Notes under the pieces: model-generated
Told to the model about the DNA's origin: nothing
The model's input: the letters and a program-made list of their open reading frames with translations, nothing else
Databases searched by the model: none
Program-made: the position numbers and the translations under genes
Source: Megaleporinus macrocephalus
Lineage: Eukaryota > Chordata > Actinopteri > Characiformes > Anostomidae
Reading direction: 5' to 3'
NCBI GenBank assembly: GCA_021613375.1
Contig: CM038716.1
Coordinates: 11,944,774 to 12,008,773 of the forward strand
DNA length: 64,000 bases
In this document: piece after piece, positions 21,785 through 32,981 of the stretch
Position numbering within the stretch: the first letter of the stretch is position 1
How the letters are laid out: each line of letters begins with the position of its first letter

Positions 21785-22808
21785 CTACTATAGAGTTGAT
21801 AGTGAGTCACTGTAGTACCACTGTGTACCTGTAGAGGTGATAGTGAGTCACTGTAGTACCACTTTGTATCTAAAGAGGTGATAGTGAGTCATTGTAGTAC
21901 CACTTTGTATCTAAAGAGGTGATAGTCACTGTAGTACCACTTTGTACTAGAAGAGGTGCTAGTGAGTCACTGTAGTATCACTTTGTACTAGAAGAGGTGC
22001 TAGTGAGTCACTGTAGTATCACTTTGTACTAGAAGAGGTGATAGTGAGTCACTGTAGTACCACTTTGTACCTGAAGAGGTGATAGTGAGTCACTGTAGTA
22101 CCACTTTGTACCTGAAGAGGTGATAGTGAGTCACTGTAGTACCACTTTGTACCTGAGGAGGTGATAGTGGGTCACTGTAGTTCCACTTTGTATCTAAAGA
22201 GGTGATAGTGAGTCACTGTAGTACCACTTTGTACCTGAAGAGGTGATAGTGAGTCACTGTAGTACCACTTTGTACCTGAAGAGGTGATAGTGAGTCACTG
22301 TAGTACCACTTTGTACCTGTAGAGGTGATAGTGAGTCACTGTAGTACCACTTTATACCTGAAGAGGTGATTGTAAGTCACTGTAGTACCACTTTGTACCT
22401 GAAGAGGTGATAGTGAGTCACTGTAGTACCACTTTGTATCTAGAGGTGATAGTGAGTCACTGTAGTACCACTTTGTACCTGAGGAGGTGATAGTGGGTCA
22501 CTGTAGTTCCACTTTGTATCTAAAGAGGTGATAGTGAGTCACTGTAGTACCACTTTGTACCTGAAGAGGTGATAGTGAGTCACTGTAGTACCACTGTGTA
22601 CCTGATGAGGTGATAGTGAGTCACTGTAGTACCACTGTGTACCTGAAGATGTGATAGTGAGTCACTGTAGTACCACTTTGTATCTAAAGAGGTGATAGTG
22701 AGTCACTGTAGTACCACTTTGTAGCTGAAGAGGTGATAGTGAGTCACTGTAGTACCACTTTGTACTAGAAGAGGTGCTAGTGAGTCACTGTAGTACCACT
22801 TTGACTCT
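21785..22808. repeat. 41-bp minisatellite, ~25 copies, one TGAGTCA per unit
   Basis: Unit GATAGTGAGTCACTGTAGTA plus CCACTTTGTACCTGAAGAGG plus T (41 bp). About 20 of the units keep a perfect TGAGTCA (AP-1 consensus); others read GGGTCAC, AAGTCAC or have lost it. Variants TATCTAAAG, TACTAGAAG and TACCTGAAG mark unit subtypes. Confidence 0.96.
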
Positions 22809-23189
22809 ATATAGTAATAATTAGAGTTCCATTAGGAGCGGGAGCTGAACCTGTGTTGTGTTTTTCCAGCTGTAGGTCTGAGAGCACTGCTCGACCCCGT
22901 TAAGCTCTTAACGCTCGGCATTAAAGCGTCTTGTCTTCTGGGTAATGGTTTTTATGATCTTGCTCCAGCTAAAATAATAGGCCTTAAATAACCGGACTTA
23001 GAGCTGCAGCCTTGGCCGGGACGGTTTCCTGGCCGTGCTTTCTGTCTGAGCGCATATCAAACTGGCCGCTGGAGCCGTAATGCTTTTGCAAGCCGGGGCA
23101 AAACACATGATACGTCACCGTCCCCCCAGCACTGGCCTCGTAAAGACCACCTAAGGGCTTCATATAGTCACTGTCCAAATAAATACGAG
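22809..23189. other. Single-copy sequence
   Basis: Non-repetitive; 22984-23178 minus is open but has no family signature. Possibly conserved non-coding. Confidence 0.4.
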
Positions 23190-23320
23190 TCTTGCCAACA
23201 TGCTAACTTTACAGTACAGGAGAGGCCAAAACATCCTTTACTTTTAATGTAAGTCAATGCAGCCAGAATTTTTTCCAAGCTATTTTGGAGCATTTCTATT
23301 GGTCCATTCATTAGGATTTT
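23190..23320 (+). mobile_element. MITE-like family X, copy 6 (partial)
   Basis: Contains TACAGGAGAGGCCAAAAC, TTTTAATGTAAGTCAATG, CCAAGCTATTTTGGAGCATT and CTATTGGTCCATTCAT, then breaks off into AT-rich DNA. Confidence 0.75.
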
Positions 23321-23369
23321 TTAAAATTTAATTTCAATTTATTTATTTTTGCTTCATTTATTTACATAA

Positions 23370-23602
23370 GGGTGTCTTGGTAGTTATAACAGCATGTTCT
23401 CATATTTGTATGTTATTATACACTGGTAATAACACTAGTGTAATTTTTCCCAGAAGTCTGTTCCAGTGTTATAAGGAAGGAGGATGTTTTTGGTTTATGT
23501 AAGATATAACACGCGTATTAAAATGCTAATGCAGTTACACTCATGTTGTTACTAATGTGTTATTACATGAGACAGAATTTACTGTTCTAACTTTAGACAC
23601 CC
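23370..23602. mobile_element. Possible short MITE with GGGTGTCT...AGACACCC ends
   Basis: The segment starts GGGTGTCTTGGTAGTTATAA and ends TTAGAACAGT-like in reverse (…CTGTTCTAACTTTAGACACC C). The two ends align as an imperfect inverted repeat of about 25 bp. No clear target-site duplication was seen and there is no second copy in the window, so this is tentative. Confidence 0.4.
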
Positions 23603-23671
23603 ATATGTTATTACACGAGACAAAAAAATTGGTGTAATTACAAAAACTCTATTACTGTAATCCACCTGTAA

Positions 23672-24721
23672 CAGGGTTTAACTAGTCCAGCTGTTTGACT
23701 AGTCCAGCTGTTTCACTAATCTGGTTGTTTGACTAGTCCAGCTGTTTATCTAGTCCAGCTGTTTCACTAATCTGGTTGTTTGACTAGTCCAGCTGTTTCA
23801 CTAATCTGGTTGTTTCACTAGTCCAGCTGTTTCACTAATCTGGTTGTTTCACTAGTCCAGCTGTTTGACTAGTCCAGCTGTTTCACTAATCTGGTTGTTT
23901 GACTAGTCTAGCTGTTTCACTAATCTGGTTGTTTGACTAGTCCAGCTGTTTCACTAATCTGGTTGTTTGACTAGTCCAGCTGTTTGACTAGTCCAGCTGT
24001 TTCACTAATCTGGTTGTTTGACTAGTCTAGCTGTTTCACTAATCTGGTTGTTTGACTAGTCCAGCTGTTTATCTAGTCCAGCTGTTTCACTAATCTGGTT
24101 GTTTGACTAGTTCAGCTGTTTCACTAATACGGTTGTTTGACTAGTCCAGCTGTTTATCTAGTCCAGCTGTTTTACTAATCTGGTTGTTTTACTAGTTCAG
24201 CTGTTTTAGTAGTCCAGTCCTTTGACTAGTCCAGCTGTTTTACTAATCTGGTTGTTTGACTAGTCCAGCTGTTTATCTAGTCCAGCTGTTTCACTAATCT
24301 GGTTGTTTGACTAGTCCAGCTGTTTGACTAGTTCAGCTGTTTCACTAATCTGGTTGTTTGACTAGTCCAGCTGTTTCACTAATCTGGTTGTTTGACTAGT
24401 TCAGCTGTTTCACTAGTCCAGTTCTTTGACTAGTCCAGCTGTTTTACTAATCTGGTTGTTTGACTAGTCCAGCTGTTTATCTAGTCCAGCTGTTTTACTA
24501 ATCTGGTTGTTTGACTAGTCTAGCTGTTTCACTAATCTGGTTGTTTGACTAGTCCAGCTGTTTATCTAGTCCAGCTGTTTTACTAATCTGGTTGTTTGAC
24601 TAGTCCAGCTGTTTTACTAATCTGGTTGTTTGACTAGTCTAGCTGTTTCACTAGTCCAGTTCGTTGACTAGTCTAGCTGTTTCACTAGTCCAGTTCTTTG
24701 ACTAGCCCAGCTGTTTCACTA
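23672..24721. repeat. 17-bp minisatellite, ~62 copies, alternating A/B subunits
   Basis: Subunit A is GACTAGTCCAGCTGTTT and B is CACTAATCTGGTTGTTT, with an ATCTAGTCCAGCTGTTT variant. AB dimers (34 bp) and AAB trimers (51 bp) recur. Most A subunits carry the E-box CAGCTG and the palindrome ACTAGT. The right edge abuts the 19-bp array directly. Confidence 0.96.
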
Positions 24722-25237
24722 ATGTAGTCCATATACTGTAGTGATGATTGAATACTGTAGTGATGATTGGATACTGTAGTGATGATTGAATACTGTAGTG
24801 ATGATTGGATACTGTAGTGATGATTGGATACGGTAGTGATGATTGATTGGATAATGTAGTGATGATTGGATACTGTAGTGATAATTGGATACTGTAGTGA
24901 TGATTGGATACTGTAGTGATAATTGGATACTGTAGTGATGATTGGATATGGTAGGGATGATTGATTGGATGCTGTAGTGATGATTGTGTACTGTAGTGAT
25001 GATTGTGTACTGTAGTGATGATTGGATACTGTAGTGATGATTGTGTACTGTAGTGATGATTGGATACTGTAGTGATGATTGGATACGGTAGTGATGATTG
25101 ATTGGATACTGTAGTGATGATTGATTGGATACTGTAGTGATGATTGGATACGGTAGGGATGATTGATTAGATACTGTAGTGATGATTGTGTACTGTAGTG
25201 ATGATTGGATACTGTAGTGATAATTGGATACTGTAGT
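24722..25237. repeat. 19-bp minisatellite, ~25 copies
   Basis: Unit ACTGTAGTGATGATTGGAT, with 23-bp variants holding an extra GATT and a GTGTACT variant. The 19-bp period cycles through frames, producing a 262-residue minus-strand pseudo-frame that continues into flanking single-copy DNA (to 25507). Confidence 0.95.
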
Positions 25238-25822
25238 TATCAGACTTGTGTCCAGCGGTGGCGTTTGCTTTCCTTCTTCCTTCCTGCGTTTGAGCTGACC
25301 AAAAAACACTGACCACCATGTCTGATGATAAATGTCTGATGACGTCCAGCTGCGGACCACTCGGCTGGTCACGTAGCCAGACTGTTTTATAGTATTGGAG
25401 CATCTTAACGGCGAGCTATCCTCCGCTTGACCCGTGCAGCCGTATCTCTCAGGCGGAGAGGAAGTGCAGAGTGATACAGCTCTCTGGGAGAAAAGGCGCT
25501 GAAGCAAATTCAGACATCAGTTTGGTTTCCTGCCAGAAAGTGGCAGCTGTCTGATGTAGACGAGGCGGCAAGGATGTCTGAAAACGTGAGTCACTGTAGG
25601 CTGTCTGGAACACTTTCTGCTCCAGATTATTCAAAACAGCTGAATAGTCTTTATCATCACACATATAGATGAAGTAGGTCCTGTTGTATTGAGCATCTGT
25701 AATAACTGTGTCTTAACTACTATGGTATGAATGTGGCCGGTGTCTTCTGAGATCTGCACCTTCCATAGACTTAAAGAATTCTAATGCATTCCACTTTATA
25801 TTTAGTGTCTGTAATAACATCA
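25238..25822. other. Single-copy sequence
   Basis: Moderately GC-rich; minus-strand frames 25167-25403 and 25449-25664 have no recognised signature. No gene supported. Confidence 0.4.
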
Positions 25823-26821
25823 CACTGTAAACCCGGATAAGTTGATTGTACTTAGAGTTTGAGTGATTGCCTTAAAATATTTAAGTAACACAAACTAGAG
25901 AAAATCTAATGGTTTGAGTAAAATCAACTTAAATATCAAATAGACTGGAAGTGATCATTTGAGTTGAATACAATGAAATCTAAATTGTTTGTACTTAAAA
26001 TATTTTGTAAAATCAACCCTACTGACCATTTAATTCAACTCAACATTGAGTTTCCTGTAATCAGAATTAAGTTAAACTTAAAACTAGTCTCCATAAAAAG
26101 CTGATGTTCTCCTACATCAAAAGAACACAGACAGCAGTTACATTTAGTTTAATTTTATTTAAAATTACATCACTGGGATCATCTAGGATGATTCTGACTC
26201 TTGAAGGGTTCAGTAGTGATGATGACTGGTTTTGATTGGTCTAGTTAGAAAACTGTTTATCTTACAATAATTCTTAAATACAGTTTACACATTGAAATGA
26301 TAAAAACACAGTAAATTACATTTTCTAACTTTAGATCAGCATCAACTGCAGAACAACAGTTTTACACCACTTGAACACGGAAAACAACTTACCAAGTTCC
26401 AGAATGAGAAAAAGAGAGGGAAGATGGCGGCTTGGTTAATTGTAGTCCTCTGTAGTTCTTCAAGAAAAGAAAACAATGGAGAAAATGTCCACTGTAGAGA
26501 AATCCCAGCACTACAGAGTTTCTGTCCGAGGAAAAGAAGTTCAACTCAGAAAACACCAAACCTCACAGTGAAAATAGAAAAAGACTTCAAAACCTTTACA
26601 AGCTCCACTAAACAACTCAAACTAGTCTAGACTGAACTGACCAATGAGAATCTGGCAAGGTGCTACAGGGGCGTGGTCCAAGCTAAAACATAATGTTTGA
26701 AGTTTGTTCAACTTAAAAATATTAGTGTACTCAGAACATTTTAAGTAATGAAGTCAAACTTTAATTTTTTAACATCAGTACACAAACTCTTTACACACAA
26801 ACTAATTACTGGGTAACAGTG
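25823..26821. mobile_element. MITE-like DNA transposon, family Z copy 2 (longer form)
   Basis: Begins CACTGTAAACCCGGATAAGT and ends ACTGGGTAACAGTG; ends are imperfect inverted repeats as in 742-1275. The ~470-bp interior missing from copy 1 includes GGGAAGATGGCGGCTTGG and a short + frame at 26424-26630 without transposase motifs. Non-autonomous. Confidence 0.65.
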
Positions 26822-27940
26822 CAGTGTCTAACCTCACAGATAGTCTTCTGGAAGAACGGTCAAACATTCCCAGAAGAGTTGAAACTGTTACAGCTGCAAA
26901 GATTGGGCCGACATCCTATTAAACCCTATGGATTAAGAATGGGACGCCACTCAAGTTGATATGCTAACAGTATTCACAGAAGAGCGAGTACTTTAAGCAG
27001 TACTATGCGTTCGTTTCTGGCTTCCAGGGCTCGTTTTTACAAGGCTCGGCTTTGAAGCGTGTTGGAACAAGATAGCGGCGCTGGGATTCACCGGGGAGTT
27101 GCACAAAAAGAGCCCAGACTGGCTTCCTTCCCAAAAAAATTGATATCTATTAATTTACAGTCCCAATCGTGGGTGCATCATTTTCTGTTCAGACCAATGG
27201 GTCGAGTTGATAAGCATTGATGACCCTACAGCCCATTGAGCGCACAAGCTCAGGACCTCCCTCCACATGCCCTGCTCGCAACGCTCAGCGGAATTAGCAC
27301 TTGGTAAAGAAACTAGTTCACCGATGCAACTACAGCGATGCAGTACGTGAGGGCCAAGGATGATTCATGTTGATTGCACCGCACTGTGTTGTTCTTGTCT
27401 CTGGCAGCTGTCCATTGTGTGCTCTTGTGCTCTAACTTGCGACGCTTAGCCAATTTCGTGGGGCTAATGCGTTCCAAAAACATTAGCATGCCAGTGCCAA
27501 GTGCGCTGGAATTCAATTCGCACCATTGGGTAAGTGCAACTTTCAGAGATCGGGCCAACGTTCCTCTTTCCAAGACGCCTCCTTTCAGTCTTCCCTCTAC
27601 CTTTATTTGCAGATTTCAACTCAACAGCTTCTATAATAAGCCGGTTTCGAGTCACGGCAGCAGACGTGTCGTATTCAAATCAGCTGCACTAGATCAGGTG
27701 CTAATGATAAGAATACAAATATATATTAGACGGTGTTGAGAAGGAAGGTGTTCTGATTGGACCCCAGGTATGTTGGAACCTGGTTTGCTCTCTGTAACAC
27801 CATCAAATAAGCTCTCAGGGGCCTTTAGGAGGGTTGTAGATGCCTAGGTATCTGTGAATGGGGTTAAACCCTTCAGTGCCCAAGCTAAGTAAAGCCCTTC
27901 TAATGCATATACATGGAGCCCATAGTAATTTCCTATGTTA
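26822..27940. other. Single-copy sequence with a possible exon pair
   Basis: Between 27408 and 27529 an open stretch is bounded by TTCTTGTCTCTGGCAG upstream and GTAAGTG downstream, and 83 bp further on TACCTTTATTTGCAG forms a second acceptor (27612). In the only open frame the second exon stops after seven codons. No protein family recognised, so this is not called as a gene. Confidence 0.35.
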
Positions 27941-28420
27941 CTGTAGCAGTAGCGAACCGTGACCCTTAAGCCTCGGCCCTCTCCCTCTAGCCCCCCAACC
28001 ACCGGCTAAAATAATAAACTGCAAGTCAAGAAACCAAAAAATGAGACTCTATTGGCTGATGGCACCTGCAACCATGTCCTCCTCTGTAGCGGTAGTGCTA
28101 GCTTCGGCTTCCATCGTGATTCAGCAAACTAGCTAGCGGTGGTAGCCTAGCACCAGCTAACTGTTTCTCTAGCTGGCGTCTCCACAGCAGGTGGAAATGA
28201 CCATACAGTTAAGCCCCGCCCCCTTAGAGGGAAGATATGATTGGTTAGTTTTACTGTTGTTTGAAACTGGTATGGCGCTGAATTATAACTACTGGCCCCC
28301 TCTGTACATGAACAGCGGGACCACCAATCACCAACCTTCTATGGAGGCATCACAGTCCTTATAGTGGGAGACACAGACTCACAGGCTTCCACTTAACCCC
28401 TCACGTTCCAACATAGATGT
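27941..28420. mobile_element. Possible hAT-like fragment
   Basis: CAGTAGCGAACCGTGACCC at about 27944 resembles a hAT terminal sequence. The matching other terminus and a target-site duplication are not found, so this may be a truncated end or a chance match. Confidence 0.25.
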
Positions 28421-28449
28421 TGATTGTCAAACTGTAAGTAGATAAAATA

Positions 28450-28452
<3 letters not shown>

Positions 28453-28480
<28 letters not shown>
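28453..28480. repeat. (TA)n microsatellite
   Basis: TA run inside AT-rich sequence. Confidence 0.93.
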
Positions 28481-28486
<6 letters not shown>

Positions 28487-28565
28487 TATAATATAAATTC
28501 TATAAATTTTAGGCTCTCTGAGAGGGCGTAGAGGGCCTTGACGGTTCCCCACTGATAGATAGATA

Positions 28566-28700
28566 TATATGATGTCCCATGATGAATGGACCAATAAAAA
28601 TGCTCCAAGATCCACAATAATTCTGGTTCCTTTTAGAAGTTCAGTGAGTTGGCGTTCACTTTTCTATCCTATTCATTCTCTATGGGGAAAAATTCCAGAA
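28566..28700 (-). mobile_element. MITE-like family X, copy 7 (antisense, partial)
   Basis: Reads CATGATGAATGGACCAATAA then ATGCTCC and AATAATTCTGGTTCC, the reverse complement of the family core. Confidence 0.7.
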
Positions 28701-28810
28701 TAATCTGTAGTTTTCTGGAATTTGTCCATCCAATCAAAAAGCTGTACACAAGCCCCAATCACACAATCAGACCAGACAATCTGGAGACGGAAAGGAGTTA
28801 ATATCTCAAA

Positions 28811-29298
28811 CTGTGGGACGAGTTGCAAAGCATAACATTTAACATACATAATTATCAGTGGGGAGCTCTCAGAGACCTCCAGGCCTTGAGAAAAGAAAAT
28901 TCCTGTTAATTAAAGAAACACATGTCTGTAATTATATGTTCTGTATTGTAATAATCCTCCTAAGACGATTGGCTGGAAAGAAAACGGTTCAATTCCAGAA
29001 ACAACCAATGGAACGTTATTGGCTTTCTATATTCGGTGTCTATATATACACTACTGTACAGACGTTTGAAGCTCTTTGGGGACGTTATTATATATAAAAA
29101 GCTGTTTTTTTCCAGACAGGAAGCTTTTATTTACTTAGTAAACACTTTATTATTAAATATAAATCAGTATTAACAGAGTAAGTAGTGTTTTTTCATACGT
29201 CAGTGTGTTTATTAACCCTTTCCAAGCTTCTCCTATACAACCCAGTATTGTTTACAGTTCTCATCTAATATCTGCTTTGACTGCTCAGTACTTCATTA
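28811..29298 (+). mobile_element. Dispersed repeat family Y, middle and 3' part
   Basis: Matches 6150-6700 with few changes (ATCAGTGGGGAGCTCTCAGA, AACGGTTCAATTCCAGAAAC, CCCTTTCCAAGCTTCTCCT) and is cut at CAGTACTTCATTAA, where an antisense family X fragment begins. Confidence 0.75.
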
Positions 29299-29362
29299 AC
29301 AGACATTAAAAGTAAAGTAAGCATTTTGGAGGTACTTGTTTTTCATTGGACAGCGGTGATAT
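29299..29362 (-). mobile_element. MITE-like family X, copy 8 (antisense head)
   Basis: Reads TTTTGGAGGTACTTG, then TTTTTCATTGGACAGCGG, reverse complement of the family head at 17111. It directly follows, and apparently interrupts, a family Y copy. Confidence 0.65.
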
Positions 29363-29717
29363 GTTAAAACTCCAAATGGGGGAGGGGGCTATAAATCCCA
29401 TTTCTGGACCAACGTTGAGGTGCATGGAAAATGAATTAATAAACCTTCTTACATCTCCATCAAATGATGACCGTCTTCAGCCCACTTCTTTTCACTCGCC
29501 GGCTATTTATCCCGAAAGCCGGAACATTTCTCACCATCTCCGTTTCCAAATTAATGGATAGTCAGTCTTCGCCCAGGGCCTTAAGCAGCTGCCCTCGCTT
29601 TCTGTCAACCAGACGCTCATGACTCCTGCTTGAATGATGGCCGCTCTGAAATTTGTTCGGAGCAAATTAATCAAAGGTGTCACTACGGCCAGAGCCTCCG
29701 CCGCCAATCCTCTAAGA
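29363..29717. other. Single-copy sequence next to hAT insertion
   Basis: 29430-29700 is non-repetitive with mixed AT/GC composition and no recognised frame; a candidate conserved non-coding segment. Confidence 0.4.
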
Positions 29718-30504
29718 CAGATGTCACTAATAGGTGGACTGCGGTCCGGGTCCAGACCCAGACGCTGTCCAATGCGGACCCAAACCGATAGACTATTAAG
29801 AGAGATTTAATTAATATTATTTGTTTTTCATTTTAAGCATTAAATTATGGTATTATCGTCTTTATGGTATACGGGCTTATGCGCTGTAAGATCGTCAAAG
29901 GCTCCTTAGCCAATCAGATCTATGCAGATTCGGGAGTGGGGCGTGCTCACAGGTGAGGTACGAGGTGAGAAGGAGCAGTCAGAGAGGAAAGCGAGTGGGG
30001 GAAAGAATAAGGAGCTCTAAAAGAGGAAAGCTGACGGAGAAACCAGACTCTTATAACCTGGAATGGAGACGTATATGTTTATTCTTCTCACCGGCAGCTC
30101 CAAACCAACAGGTCCAGCTGAGAAGACCAGAAGTTCACCAGAAGACCCTGCTTTATTTACTGATTCTATAAATAAACACTATAAGATGATCCTTTTTAAA
30201 GTATTCTGTTTTTAATGTAGTCCTTATTTTTACTTCAAATGAGAAAAAAATATTTAATAGAAGTTTATAAATAATTAATTCAGTTCAGTATTTAAACAGT
30301 AAATATACTGAAATATACTGAACGGTATGTGTGGTGTGTTGGTGTTTCAGTAGTTGATGGTATGAGATGCTGATACTAGACTACTTTAGTAAACAGGATA
30401 CACCACTGAATCAGAACACACGTTAGAGATGATGATGGTCCAGACCGTGACCTGAGGAGATCTCCTCTAACTGGACCGTACTGGACTCTAATTAAACCCC
30501 CCTG
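29718..30504 (+). mobile_element. Degraded hAT (Charlie-like) element with 8-bp TSD
   Basis: Left terminus CAGATGTCACTAATAGGTGG and right terminus ...TCTAATTAAACCCCCCTG align as imperfect inverted repeats (both inner parts carry a GGAC..(C/A)CGGTCC-like block). It is flanked by CTCTAAGA (29710-29717) and CTCTAACA (30505-30512), 7 of 8 identical and matching the hAT target preference nTCTAnAn. At 787 bp it is far shorter than an autonomous hAT. The inside holds a decayed transposase N-terminal fragment (30019-30112). Confidence 0.75.
30019..30112 (+). pseudogene. hAT transposase N-terminal (BED-like) remnant
   Basis: The frame reads KRGKLTEKPDSYNLEWRRIC then LFFSPAAPNQ. This resembles the segment just before and into the BED-type zinc finger of Charlie-like hAT transposases (KRK.....FN.EW...Y.F.LP). 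The cysteine pair that should follow is replaced, and there is no DDE or dimerisation domain. It is a fragment only. Similarity is from memory. Confidence 0.5.
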
Positions 30505-30512
30505 CTCTAACA

Positions 30513-30930
30513 GATCCAGAAAATTCTATTAGAAAGCACTGAACCTAAAGCTTTGACTGGCAGTGACTGGAAGCTGGAGGCCAATAATAAACATCTTATA
30601 TTTATTGCTAGTAATGTTAGTTTTAGGCCCGAATAGTATTTAATGGAAATTATGGAAAGTTAACAGTAAACATTTCAAACTAGAAAAGAGCATCTCCTGA
30701 TGGAAACGCAGGACAGTTGCGTAGCTCAAGCAGTGCAAGGAACGAGGGATGAATAAACAGCAAGTAGAGGAGTGCAGGTCACTGTGTTTTGGGGATCTAC
30801 CCTGACTGAGTACAGGCAGTTTGAAGACTAGGTTTGGGTGCACTGGAAAATGAATGGGACTCTATGGGGGAAAAAAAGAGGGATGGAAAAAAACAACAAA
30901 CAGACGAGTGTGGGTTGAACCACGAGTGTG
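30513..30930. other. Single-copy sequence
   Basis: No tandem repeat and no gene recognised. Confidence 0.4.
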
Positions 30931-31196
30931 GGTTTTCCATACGTCAATGTGTTTATTAACCCTTTCCAAGCTTCTCCTAAACAACCCAGTATTATTATCA
31001 GTTCTCATCTAATACCTGCTTTGACTGCTCAGTACTTCATTAAGATAAATCAAGATTTGCTGCTGAAGGAACTGAACACATTCATACAATGTCTGGGGCG
31101 TCCAGGAGAAATCTGGAACCTAACTTTGTTCTTCAAACTGGATCAAGATCTGATCTACTTCTCTCACAATAACATATTCATCTTACTTTGTATTGT
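30931..31196 (+). mobile_element. Dispersed repeat family Y, 3' part
   Basis: Matches 13640-13909 closely; begins TTTTCCATACGTCA and ends TTACTTTGTATTG. Confidence 0.7.
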
Positions 31197-31585
31197 ATGT
31201 ATGATTATTTACATCTGTTCTAATCAGATCTGCTGTTCTTACTGGAGAACATAAACGTATAGATCAGATAAAGGCTTTGACACTACATTGGCATATACAT
31301 TGGCAATGGCAATGTATTGAACCACTGATATAACTAAAAACTGATATTGGATTCAACTAATTCTGGAAGTCGTAGTCCATTTTGGTTCTAGATAGCTATT
31401 AATGGAAAACGGCCTAGTTCTATGCAAGAACTGCTTACAGAGTCATCATAAAACATATTCATATCTATTATAAGGTTCAAATAAACTATGAAGGGCTTCA
31501 AGAACCACCTGAATATACAAATAGTATACACACAAGTATACTACCAGAAGCCCATAGAGGTGCTAGCAGAAACATTATTGAGTTA
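31197..31585. other. Single-copy sequence
   Basis: No gene or tandem repeat recognised. Confidence 0.4.
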
Positions 31586-31700
31586 TGAGTGCTGGGATAG
31601 GCTCCAGCCACCCCCAGCCCAAGCCCAACCCCCCAGCCCAACCCCCCAGCCCCAGAAGGAAAAGCAGCTTGGCAAATGAATGATTGAATGAGTGATACAT
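31586..31700 (+). mobile_element. Fragment of a common teleost repeat
   Basis: GCTGGGATAGGCTCCAGCC followed by a CCCAGCCCAACCCC tandem stretch, then AGCAGCTTGGCAAATGAATG. This is the usual order in a widespread fish interspersed repeat (GGATAGGCTCCAGC...GATAAGCGGCTTGGAAAATGA-type), recalled from knowledge. The short CCCAGCCCAA tandem replaces the normal middle. Confidence 0.6.
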
Positions 31701-32123
31701 GCATCACACATTACATCTTATTCTTATGATTTCTTATTCAACGTTCCCGCAAAATCTGACATCCGTAATCATCTTCAGGTGAAAACTCCGCCCACTCTGG
31801 AAACCCGCTCCCATCTCCGAGACCACATTATGCAGATTTGCAGCTTCGTTTACAAACACCCGGAGTGACTGAAGTGTTTCGTAACGAGACATGATGGAAC
31901 TCTGTAACCGCTCTCTGGCTTATGAATACAGTTCAGCTCCGCGGGTTCCGTTCTGTCCTCTAAGTGGTGGTCTATGGGAATGTAGACCCCCCTTGCGATG
32001 GGGATATGATTCAACATTGTTTTGATGGTTATTAGTTCAGTTTGTGGCACTTACAATGGGTACATAGGAAGGGAAACAGTGAGCCGGTGGTTGCCAAATA
32101 GTGAGCCCATGTTCTTCTTCTGT
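31701..32123. other. Single-copy sequence
   Basis: No gene or tandem repeat recognised. Confidence 0.4.
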
Positions 32124-32208
32124 ATTCAGATTCATCAGATATTCAGATTCATCAGACATTCAGATTCATCAGATATTCAGATTAATCAGATATTCAGATT
32201 CATCAGAT
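32124..32208. repeat. 17-bp tandem repeat, 5 copies
   Basis: Unit ATTCAGATTCATCAGAT, five exact-length copies with two substitutions. Confidence 0.95.
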
Positions 32209-32344
32209 ATGGCTGGTCAATGCTGGCCTTTTCATGTCTGCAGTGTACCTGCTTGTTAATGATTTTCAGGTGTTTATTGATAGTGTTATTCATGGTAATT
32301 GATTGTGTGCTACAGATGCAGAAGATCAGACCCGAGCCTCTCTG

Positions 32345-32937
32345 ACCTATGTTTGTTTATTTATTTATTTATTTATTTAAGCCTATATCTGACTATCAGG
32401 CCAGGTTTATCTTTAAAGAGTGATTGTTTATGTATTGTGATTGTTGATACCTTTCCAAAGCTTATAAACACTCTAAAATAATTTGTAATCAGTTATAACA
32501 CATTAATAAATGAAAAGGCCAACTAAAACTCTTGCTTGCAAAATTAGTTACATTGTTATTCCATGTGTTATTCATGTTTAGAAATATTTAATATAAAGTG
32601 GGAGCAGAGGTGCTAAACGGGTTTGCAGTAAGCCAATTAAATTATTAGCAATTCATTTATTTATTTATTTATTTGAGCCAAAGTCTGACTATCAGGCCAG
32701 GTTTCTCTTCCAAAGAGTGATTGTTTATGTATTGTAATTGTTGGTACCTTTCCAAAGGTTCTAAACACCTTATAATCATTTATAATCAGTTATAACACAT
32801 CAATAAATAAAAAAACAACTAAAACTCTGGCCTGCAAAATTAGTTACATTGTTATTCCATGTGTTATTCCTGTTTAGAAACATTTAATATAAAGTGGTTT
32901 GCAGTAAGCCAATTAACGTATTAGCACTGAATAATAT

Positions 32938-32981
<44 letters not shown>

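Noticed and set aside
24719..25507. 262-codon minus-strand frame with a non-repetitive N-terminal part
   Set aside because: Two thirds is the 19-bp array cycling frames; the N-terminal ~90 residues match no family I recognise.
29953..30171. 72-codon + frame as an intact gene
   Set aside because: It lies inside a hAT element with degraded termini and lacks all later transposase domains; called a pseudogene fragment instead.
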